DNA of 64,000 nucleotides from Candidatus Methylomirabilis sp. (GTDB lineage Bacteria > DYJV01). The DNA lies in the NCBI GenBank assembly GCA_020722945.1, contig DYJV01000001.1, positions 1 through 64,000 of the forward strand, in the 5' to 3' direction. The notes under the pieces are model-generated. The model did no database searches and was not told the DNA's origin. It saw only the letters and a program-made list of their open reading frames with translations. The translations under genes were made by a program, and so were the position numbers. Shown here piece by piece: positions 29,463-37,227 of this stretch. Positions within the stretch are counted from its first letter, which is position 1. Every line of letters begins with the position of its first letter.

Positions 29463-30904
29463 TGGAGGTTGTTTTAGGAATAGATTTTGGAACAACTAAT
29501 TCAGTTGTTGCAACATTTATTAATAACCAGCCAGCAATCATAAAAAATAAAGATGGCAATAATATTACACCTTCTGTCGTATCTTATTCTAAGGATAAAG
29601 CCTTATTAGTAGGGGATTCAGCTAAAAGGCAGATAATTATAAACCCTGAAAATACAATCTCATCAATTAAACGCTTTATTGGAGATAAAAAAAAGTTTAA
29701 AGTTGGGAATGAATTTTTATCTCCTCACGAAATTGCTTCAAAGATATTATCATATATAAAAGAATCTGCTGAAGCTTTCTTTTCTACTCAAATTTCAAAA
29801 GCTATTATTACAGTTCCTGCATATTTTACAAATAATCAGAGAAATCTTACAAAATTAGCGGGTAAATTAGCTGGTCTTGATGTCCTTAGAATTTTGAATG
29901 AACCTACTGCTGCTGCTCTTTCATATGGGTTTGATAACAATTTTAAAGGGAATATTATGGTTTTTGACTTTGGTGGAGGAACATTTGATGTTTCTATACT
30001 TGAAGTTGAAGATGGTGTTTTTGAGGTAAAATCTACAGCAGGCAACAATTTTTTAGGTGGAGATGATTTTGATTTTAGAGTTGTTAATTTATTAATTGAT
30101 GATTTTAAATCTAAATACAATATTGATTTAAAAAATGACAAAATGGCATTTCATAAAGTAAAAGAGCAGGCAGAGAAGGCAAAGATATCCTTATCTACAA
30201 GTAAAGAAGTCTTTATAAACATCCCTTTTATCTCTGCAGATGAGAATGGAGTTAAACATTTAGAATATTTATTGACTATAGAGGAATTTGACAAAATAAC
30301 AGAAGATTTAGTTGATCAAACATTGGTATGTGTAGAAAATGCATTAAAAGATGCTTCTATGACCCCTGCAAATATTGATAATATAATATTTGTCGGTGGC
30401 TCAACCCAAATAAAGCAATTTTCTGATAAAATTTATCAATTTATGGGGAAACATCCTGAAAAAAATATTAACCCTATGTTTGCTGTTGCTATGGGAGCTG
30501 CTATACAAGGTAATATAATTGCAGGGGATAAGAAAGATATAGTTTTACTTGATGTAAATTCCCTTACTCTTGGTGTTGAGACAAAAGGGAATATATTTGT
30601 CCCTATAATAAACAGATGCACTACAATTCCTGTAAGGGAGAGTAGGCTTTTTACTACTGTGAGGGATAATCAAGATAGCGTCAACATAAATATTTATCAA
30701 GGGGAAAGCAATGATTGCTCATATAACTCTTTTATTGGGGCAATACAATTAACAAATATCCCTCCTCAACCTAAAGGTGTGCCCAGAGTAGAAGTTATTT
30801 TTGATATAGATGTTGATGGAATACTTAATATCTCTGTTATAGATCAAAAAAATGGTTGTAAGCAGGATATGACTGTTGATAATTGTTTTTTGGAGAGTCT
30901 ATAA
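29462..30904 (+). CDS. Short Hsp70-like chaperone without the helical lid
   Basis: Hsp70/DnaK homologue of 480 residues. The nucleotide-binding domain is complete, with GIDFGTTNSVV, NEPTAAALSYGF, FDFGGGTFDVSILE and FVGGSTQI. A beta-sandwich substrate-binding domain follows (LTLGVETKG, then DVDGILNISVIDQ). The sequence stops there, so the alpha-helical lid and C-terminal tail of standard 610-640-residue DnaK are missing. The likely start is the ATG at 29462, overlapping the cheW stop; an upstream in-frame ATG at 29447 lies inside cheW. The next gene encodes a J-domain protein, its probable co-chaperone. No grpE is seen. Confidence 0.88.
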   Translation: MEVVLGIDFGTTNSVVATFINNQPAIIKNKDGNNITPSVVSYSKDKALLVGDSAKRQIIINPENTISSIKRFIGDKKKFKVGNEFLSPHEIASKILSYIKESAEAFFSTQISKAIITVPAYFTNNQRNLTKLAGKLAGLDVLRILNEPTAAALSYGFDNNFKGNIMVFDFGGGTFDVSILEVEDGVFEVKSTAGNNFLGGDDFDFRVVNLLIDDFKSKYNIDLKNDKMAFHKVKEQAEKAKISLSTSKEVFINIPFISADENGVKHLEYLLTIEEFDKITEDLVDQTLVCVENALKDASMTPANIDNIIFVGGSTQIKQFSDKIYQFMGKHPEKNINPMFAVAMGAAIQGNIIAGDKKDIVLLDVNSLTLGVETKGNIFVPIINRCTTIPVRESRLFTTVRDNQDSVNINIYQGESNDCSYNSFIGAIQLTNIPPQPKGVPRVEVIFDIDVDGILNISVIDQKNGCKQDMTVDNCFLESL

Positions 30905-30910
30905 TATATA

Positions 30911-31834
30911 ATGAATAGAGAACAATATTATACATGCTTAAAAACTTTGAACCTTGACAATAGTGCTTCAATAGAAGACATCAAAAGAGCATATAGACTT
31001 TTAGTGAAGAGATACCATCCAGATATTGCAGGGAAAAGTGAATTCTGTGTTAATAAATTTAGAGAAATTACTAAGGCTTACAAGATATTACTGAATGAAA
31101 GAATAGATGTTTCATGTGAAACTAATAGTAGGAATTTTGCTTCTATTGTAAATAACCTTTTTTTGAAAAATTTAAATCTTAATAATTGTTTGTCCATTTT
31201 TAAAAGGAGTAGAAAATTTGAAGATGTTAAGTTTGACAAACTTTTTCTAAAAGAGGTTGACTCGTCAGTTCTATCTTTGGGTGAGGATGAGCTTATTTTT
31301 AGGTTAGAAGGGAGTGCAAACCTCTATGTTATGGTTGAAGCAGTAAAAGGATTATATAAGATTGCTTCTTTAGATGCTCTTATTGCAATAGTCAGTAATT
31401 ATTATAAATACAGTAAAGATTTAAAACTTTTTGTATCTTTCCTTACCAAAAAAAAGATTGATATTATATCTCAGTGGCTAAATGAAATGATATTTTACGA
31501 TAACTATAATATTTTAATATCAGTGTTATCTTATCTTTACAACATCAATGAGGATATTAAAGAGAGAAAATTAATAAAAAATTTTATAAGTGATAATATA
31601 GGTTTACTTAAATTTGAAGCATCAAAATTTTCTATTATATATAAGGGTGTTTTTTCAAGTAATGAGTTAAAATTTGGTGAAAAGTTGCTTTTTTCAAAAA
31701 AGATAGATGACCAGCAGCTTGGTGTTGCTCTTGGAGTTAAAAAAAAATTCAGCAATGTAAAGATAGGGAAAATTTTTGTAGATCTTGGATTTTTAACTTA
31801 TAAAGAGCTTGAAGAGATTTTAAAAGATAGATGA
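30911..31834 (+). CDS. J-domain protein with helical-repeat body and MshEN-like C-terminus
   Basis: A 307-residue protein. Residues 5-62 form a J-domain with the HPD tripeptide at 36-38 (KRYHPDIAG). Residues about 110-255 are helical; a stretch such as ELIFRLEGSANLYVMVEAVKG resembles HEAT-type repeats. The last 40 residues (KIGKIFVDLGFLTYKELEEIL) resemble the MshEN/GspE N-terminal motif of LGE-L--G-I---L--AL form. No zinc-finger or DnaJ C-terminal domain is present. Placed 6 nt after the lidless Hsp70, it is probably its dedicated co-chaperone that presents a specific client. The HEAT and MshEN resemblances are by eye. Confidence 0.75.
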   Translation: MNREQYYTCLKTLNLDNSASIEDIKRAYRLLVKRYHPDIAGKSEFCVNKFREITKAYKILLNERIDVSCETNSRNFASIVNNLFLKNLNLNNCLSIFKRSRKFEDVKFDKLFLKEVDSSVLSLGEDELIFRLEGSANLYVMVEAVKGLYKIASLDALIAIVSNYYKYSKDLKLFVSFLTKKKIDIISQWLNEMIFYDNYNILISVLSYLYNINEDIKERKLIKNFISDNIGLLKFEASKFSIIYKGVFSSNELKFGEKLLFSKKIDDQQLGVALGVKKKFSNVKIGKIFVDLGFLTYKELEEILKDR

Positions 31835-31859
31835 TCCTATAAACTTAAAAAAGGTTAAT

Positions 31860-33242
31860 ATGAAAGTAGGATTTTACAATTTTAATTATAAAAACAGTAA
31901 TTTTGAAGTTTATAAAATAAAAGATATAGATGAATTGCAAAAAAAAGATATTGATTACCTTTTTATTTTTGCTGATAATGAACAAGAATTTCAAAATATA
32001 TTGTCAAAATTATTTACTCAATCTTTAGAAGTAAAGTTTATACCTATATTAGAAAGAAAAAACCTTAAATTAATATCAAAATTTCTTTCTATGGGAGCAG
32101 TTACATTTATTTCTGAACCTTATGTTGAGAATATTGAAAAGAATTTATTACTACTTTCCAAGATAGATAAGCCTGAAAAACTTTCACCTTTTGTTGAAGA
32201 ATTTGAAGGTATTATTGCCAAAAGTAACAAGATGTTTGATGTTTTTAGCACAATTAAAAAAGTTGCAAATAGTAGTTCTACTGTTTTGATAACAGGTAGT
32301 AGTGGGACTGGTAAAGAGCTTGTTGCTAAAGCACTTCATAATAGAAGTAGCAGGCGTGATAAACCTTTTGTTCCTATCAATTGTGGTGCTATCCCTGAAA
32401 ATTTATTGGAGAGTGAATTATTTGGTTTTGCAAAAGGTTCTTTTACAGGTGCAAACTCAAATAAAGTTGGTAAATTGCAAATTGCAGATAAAGGGACACT
32501 ATTTCTTGATGAGATAGGGGAAATGCCACTGCAGTTACAGGTAAAGTTATTAAGATTTCTTCAAGAAGGTGAAGTCCAGCCGATTGGTTTTGATAAACCT
32601 ATAAAAGTAGATGTAAGAGTCGTTGCAGCTACAAACAAAAATTTAGGAGTTCTTATAAAGAATAAACTTTTTAGAGAGGATCTCTTCTTCAGACTGAATG
32701 TCATACACATTGACCTTCCTGATTTAAAAGATAGAGATGGTGATATCATGCTTCTTGCTGAATATTTTTTTAAGAAATTTACCAAAAAAAATCAGAAAGA
32801 GGAGCTTCTTGATGGAATCTCTGATGAAGCTATCTATATTATGGAAAATTACAGTTGGAATGGGAATGTCAGAGAGCTTGAGAATACAATAGAACGCCTT
32901 GTTATTCTGAAAGATTCTGGCTCTATACTCCCTTCAGATTTGCCTGCAAGATTTTTTGATAATTTTGATGATAGTGCAGAGTCTCTTGCTATTAGAAACG
33001 AGGATAATGATTTAGAATCTTTATCTTCAGATAGAAACTTCGAGGAGAAAGAATATCTTAATTCTATAATAAAAATTAGCAATGAGGGGATTGATCTTAA
33101 CAATATAATTGAAAATCTTGAAACCAATCTTATTATTCAGGCATTAGAAAAAGCTGGAGGTGTAAAAGAGAAAGCAGCAAAACTCCTTAATATTAAAAGG
33201 ACTACACTAATTGAAAAATTAAAACGTAAAAATCTTATGTAA
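31860..33242 (+). CDS. Sigma-54-dependent transcriptional activator (degenerate receiver)
   Basis: A 460-residue NtrC-family enhancer-binding protein. Residues 1-105 have receiver-like size but lack the aspartate pocket and phospho-acceptor. The AAA+ domain has Walker A ITGSSGTGKELVAKALH (Lys152), the sigma-54 contact loop as GSFTGA at 193-198, Walker B TLFLDEIGEM and RLNVIHIDLPDLKDR. The C-terminal Fis-type HTH is EKAAKLLNIKRTTLIEKLKRK. A sensor-independent or protein-protein regulated activator is likely, as in FleQ/FlrA-type flagellar regulators. A second such gene lies 2.5 kb downstream. Confidence 0.92.
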   Translation: MKVGFYNFNYKNSNFEVYKIKDIDELQKKDIDYLFIFADNEQEFQNILSKLFTQSLEVKFIPILERKNLKLISKFLSMGAVTFISEPYVENIEKNLLLLSKIDKPEKLSPFVEEFEGIIAKSNKMFDVFSTIKKVANSSSTVLITGSSGTGKELVAKALHNRSSRRDKPFVPINCGAIPENLLESELFGFAKGSFTGANSNKVGKLQIADKGTLFLDEIGEMPLQLQVKLLRFLQEGEVQPIGFDKPIKVDVRVVAATNKNLGVLIKNKLFREDLFFRLNVIHIDLPDLKDRDGDIMLLAEYFFKKFTKKNQKEELLDGISDEAIYIMENYSWNGNVRELENTIERLVILKDSGSILPSDLPARFFDNFDDSAESLAIRNEDNDLESLSSDRNFEEKEYLNSIIKISNEGIDLNNIIENLETNLIIQALEKAGGVKEKAAKLLNIKRTTLIEKLKRKNLM

Positions 33243-33250
33243 TCGAAATA

Positions 33251-35812
33251 ATGAGAAAAACTTTATATATATTTTTTATTTTATCTCTATCTACTCTTAT
33301 ATATTCAGCAAATCTAAATTATCTTTTAGATATAAAATACAGAGATTTTCCTGATAAAAAATTTGTAAGATTGGTTTTATACCTCTCCACGCCTCCACTA
33401 TTTCAAGAGATAAAAAAAAAAGACCCATATAATGTTGAGATAGTTTTAACTGATACAGATATAAAAAAATTTTATGGTAATCTAAAAATCCCATCTCAAT
33501 TTATAAACGAAATATCTACAACTCAAAATAAGAAAAATTTAGTAATAAATATAAATCTAAAATCTGAAATAGTTGAATGGAGTCATATAAAATCAGATGC
33601 CCCCCCATTACTTTATATAAAAATAAGCACTAAAGATGCCAAAACACTTGAACCAAATAATATTGAAGACAACGGAACTTTACAAAAGTTTGACAATGCT
33701 ACCCCAAAACAGCTACCACCTTCTCAAAAAATTATTCAAGACAATAGTTCAAAAATAGTAAAAAGAGACAATTTAACCAAACTTCATTCAGCGATAGATA
33801 ATGGAACAATTTTGGATAATAAAAGTTCACAGATTAAACAAGATAAAAAGATTGAAGTTGACGAGAATATTTTAAAGATAAAGATTGATGAAGCAAGAAA
33901 CTTTTATAATAAAGGTTTACAGCTTATGGCAGAAAAAAAATATACAGAAGCTATAGATATCTTTGATTATAATGTAAAAAATAGTGACAAAACAAATCCT
34001 TTTAATTTTAAGTCGAGATATAGGATAGTTGATTGTGTATATTATAATGGTGATCCAAAAGATGCAAAGTTGTATATGAGTTTAGTGAGGGAGTATATTG
34101 ATTTGATAAGTAATTATCCTGACAAAGATGAGACTGGTTGGGCAGCTTTTCAACTTGCTAATTGCTATAAAAAAATGGGTTTCTTTGAAGAAGCATTAGG
34201 AAGCTACAAATATGTAATTAAATATTTCCCCGATTCTGAATATAAAGTCAATGCATCTATTGAGGAGGGGAATATACTATATTTATTGAAAAAATATCAA
34301 GATGCACTTAATAGTTACAAAGAGTTACTCACTAAATCGCCAGATTCTGTAATTGGGAACAACCTTAGATACCTCATTGGGAACTGTTTATATGAATTAA
34401 AAAAGTATAATGAAGCGAAAAATATTTACGAAGAAGCTCTCAAAAGGGATACTACTTTTGCGGATAAAAGCCCAGAAATGCTTTATAATATTGCAAATAC
34501 CTATTTTTATCTAAAGAAGTATACTGTTGCAAGGGAGTATTTTATGAAAATAAGAAATCTTTTCCCTAATAGCAACTATTTTGACCTATCTCTATTAAAA
34601 ATAGGGGAGACATACCTCCAAGACAAAGATTATAATTCTGCTCTATATATATTCAAAAGAGTTGTTGATGCTACTGAAAATACTGATAATATTATAGTTG
34701 CAAGACTTGAAATGGCAGATATTGGACTTGAAAAAAAGATAAAAGATAAAGATGTATATGAAAAATATAAAAATTTCTTAGATCCTGATACTGCATATAA
34801 TTATATTATAAATAATTATGGCAACAATGAACTTGTCCAGATTGCTATGTCAAGGTTGATAAACTACTATTTAGACCAGAGTAGAAATAATGATGCGTTG
34901 ATCTATCTTGAAGAGTTTTATTCAAGATTTCCTGAAAGCAATATCAAGCAAAAAATGGATGAAAAGATGTTGTTAGCATTAAATAAGTATATTCTTGATT
35001 TATTTAAAGTTTACGATTATGGGAAAGTGATATACTTTTATGAAAAATATAAAAATAGCTATTTAAAAGAGTTTAAACCTCTTGATGTGTATAAAGCTAT
35101 CTTTTTATCCTACAAAAATCTTGATTTAAGTGGCCAAGGTCGAGATATATTAGAAAATTTATCAGCTAAATATAATAATGACCCTGACATTCAGTTTGAA
35201 TTAATTGAAGATAGTTATAAAAGTAAAGCTTATAAAAAAGTTATCCTTGAAGCTGGAAAATATTATCAAAAATATCCTGAATCAAAAAAGATTAATAGAG
35301 TTAAATTTTATGAAGCATTATCGTATAAAAATCTTAAAAATTATCAGAAAGCGTCAAATATACTCTTTGATTTATTAAAATCTGATATTGTTAATGAGGA
35401 TAAAGGGAGAGATGTTTTTTATCTTGCAGAAATATTTAGAGAAACAGGTGATTATGAGAATGCTTTAAAGCTTTACTCAACTGTTACAGAAAATTATAAT
35501 GAGGAAATTTTAGGGAAAAATATAATTAAAGATTCATATTTTTATGCGGGGTATATGAAATATTTATTGAAAAATTATCAAGATGCTGTTAATGATTTCA
35601 CTAATTTTAGAAATCTTTATCCTGAACATCATCCAGATGAAGTTATTTATTATATAATAAGTAGCTTTGCTAAAAATTCAAAATATGAAGAAGCACTCAA
35701 TTTTTTTGAAAATAATAAAAATAATTTTAAAAATGAAGCTTTTTTAAAATTATCATCTGAAGTTATAGATAATATTAAATGGAGTCAAAAGTTAAACCTT
35801 GATGGAAAATAG
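33251..35812 (+). CDS. Exported AMIN-like and TPR-repeat protein
   Basis: An 853-residue protein with a signal peptide (hydrophobic 4-17, cleavage near IYSA-NLN). Residues about 25-130 resemble an AMIN peptidoglycan/envelope-targeting domain (KFVRLVLYLSTPP ... VEIVLTDTDI). A charged linker follows to about 210, then an array of roughly 14 or more TPR-like repeats (for example YKKMGFFEEALGSYKYVIKYFPDSEY and YQDAVNDFTNFRNLYPEHHP) to the end. It is probably a periplasmic or outer-membrane scaffold. It is sandwiched between the two sigma-54 activators and overlaps the second by 11 nt. Confidence 0.8.
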   Translation: MRKTLYIFFILSLSTLIYSANLNYLLDIKYRDFPDKKFVRLVLYLSTPPLFQEIKKKDPYNVEIVLTDTDIKKFYGNLKIPSQFINEISTTQNKKNLVININLKSEIVEWSHIKSDAPPLLYIKISTKDAKTLEPNNIEDNGTLQKFDNATPKQLPPSQKIIQDNSSKIVKRDNLTKLHSAIDNGTILDNKSSQIKQDKKIEVDENILKIKIDEARNFYNKGLQLMAEKKYTEAIDIFDYNVKNSDKTNPFNFKSRYRIVDCVYYNGDPKDAKLYMSLVREYIDLISNYPDKDETGWAAFQLANCYKKMGFFEEALGSYKYVIKYFPDSEYKVNASIEEGNILYLLKKYQDALNSYKELLTKSPDSVIGNNLRYLIGNCLYELKKYNEAKNIYEEALKRDTTFADKSPEMLYNIANTYFYLKKYTVAREYFMKIRNLFPNSNYFDLSLLKIGETYLQDKDYNSALYIFKRVVDATENTDNIIVARLEMADIGLEKKIKDKDVYEKYKNFLDPDTAYNYIINNYGNNELVQIAMSRLINYYLDQSRNNDALIYLEEFYSRFPESNIKQKMDEKMLLALNKYILDLFKVYDYGKVIYFYEKYKNSYLKEFKPLDVYKAIFLSYKNLDLSGQGRDILENLSAKYNNDPDIQFELIEDSYKSKAYKKVILEAGKYYQKYPESKKINRVKFYEALSYKNLKNYQKASNILFDLLKSDIVNEDKGRDVFYLAEIFRETGDYENALKLYSTVTENYNEEILGKNIIKDSYFYAGYMKYLLKNYQDAVNDFTNFRNLYPEHHPDEVIYYIISSFAKNSKYEEALNFFENNKNNFKNEAFLKLSSEVIDNIKWSQKLNLDGK

Positions 35813-37202
35813 TGTTGTAATCATAAATAACAATCTCAAGACTCTGGAGCAATTCTCTGAAATAATAAAAGATTTACAGTTCAAGCCTCTCCTTTTTCAC
35901 GATGTTGCAGAGGGTTTAAAATACATAGAACGTAGCACCCCATATCTATTAATTACAGATATATTTTTCAGTGAGTATAGTCCTGAAGAGTATTGGAAAA
36001 TCTTAAAATCATTAAGTGTTGCACCTATCCTAATTGTATCAGATAAACCTTCAAATGAATTTGGTCCTAATATGATTCGTGATGGTGCGATCGATTATTT
36101 ACTCACTCCTATAGAAAGAGAGCAGATAAGGTTTATATTTGCAAAATTAAAATTAAAGGAGAAGAGGGATAAATTTATTCACAGGCAGTTTATCACAAAT
36201 AATGCTAAAATGTTAAAAATTCTTAAAGTTGTTGAAGTTGCTGCTAAAAGTAAATCCACTGTCTTTATAAGGGGAGAAAGCGGAGTTGGTAAAGAGTTGA
36301 TTGCAAGAATGATTCATGAAAAGAGCAATAGGAGTAATGGACCATTTGTTGCTGTTAATTGTGCTGCACTACCTGAAAATTTATTAGAAAGTGAGTTGTT
36401 TGGCCACGAAAAGGGGAGTTTTACAGGAGCAATAAATACAAAGCTTGGTAAATTTGAATTAGCAGATACAGGAACAATATTATTGGACGAGATTACTGAG
36501 ATGAGTTTTCCACTTCAAGCAAAACTATTAAGAGTGCTCCAAGAGAGGGAGATAGATAGAATAGGTGGAAGAGAGCCTATCAAAATTGATATAAGAGTTA
36601 TTGCTACTACAAATAGAGATATAAAGAAGATAATAGATGAGGGGAATTTTAGGGATGATCTTTATTACAGATTAAATGTTATCCCTGTCCTAATTCCACC
36701 ACTTAGAGAGAGAAAGGATGATATCTCAATACTTGGAAAATTTTTTATAGAAAAGCATTGTATGCTCAATCAGATACCGGTTAAATCAATATCTGAGTAT
36801 GCAATAAAGAAATTGCAGGAGTATGATTGGCCCGGTAATGTAAGGGAGCTTGAAAATATTATTGAACGAGCCGTAATTGTAACTATTGGTAATATAATTG
36901 ATCAAAATTCTATATTTTTTGAAGATGATATAGAGAGTATTTACGATAATGATATCCAAACAGAACAATGCACCAATACAGATTTGGACAACCAATACCA
37001 AATTCCACACAATAGTAATCAGCAGGGTGGTATCTCTATAAAACCTGGAACAACTATCTCAGAGATGGAGAAAAAACTGATTGTTGAAACATTAAAATCG
37101 GTCAACCTAAACAGAACTCTTGCGGCAGAATTACTTGGGATAACTGTCAGGACATTGAGAAACAAATTAAATGAATACAAAGAGTTTGGAATAATTTTAT
37201 AG
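35802..37202 (+). CDS. Sigma-54-dependent transcriptional activator (second)
   Basis: A 466-residue NtrC-family activator. The N-terminal receiver keeps an aspartate in LLITDIFFSEYSP but has INNNL in place of the acidic pair and LTP in place of the conserved KP lysine, so phosphorylation is doubtful. The AAA+ domain shows GESGVGKELIARMIH (Lys near 164), GSFTGA, TILLDEITEM and DWPGNVRELENIIERA. The Fis-type HTH is NRTLAAELLGITVRTLRNKLNEY. The ATG at 35802 is preferred over a TTG at 35799; it overlaps the TPR gene by 11 nt. Confidence 0.92.
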   Translation: MENSVVIINNNLKTLEQFSEIIKDLQFKPLLFHDVAEGLKYIERSTPYLLITDIFFSEYSPEEYWKILKSLSVAPILIVSDKPSNEFGPNMIRDGAIDYLLTPIEREQIRFIFAKLKLKEKRDKFIHRQFITNNAKMLKILKVVEVAAKSKSTVFIRGESGVGKELIARMIHEKSNRSNGPFVAVNCAALPENLLESELFGHEKGSFTGAINTKLGKFELADTGTILLDEITEMSFPLQAKLLRVLQEREIDRIGGREPIKIDIRVIATTNRDIKKIIDEGNFRDDLYYRLNVIPVLIPPLRERKDDISILGKFFIEKHCMLNQIPVKSISEYAIKKLQEYDWPGNVRELENIIERAVIVTIGNIIDQNSIFFEDDIESIYDNDIQTEQCTNTDLDNQYQIPHNSNQQGGISIKPGTTISEMEKKLIVETLKSVNLNRTLAAELLGITVRTLRNKLNEYKEFGIIL

Positions 37203-37227
37203 AATTTTGCGAGTATAAATCAACTAT

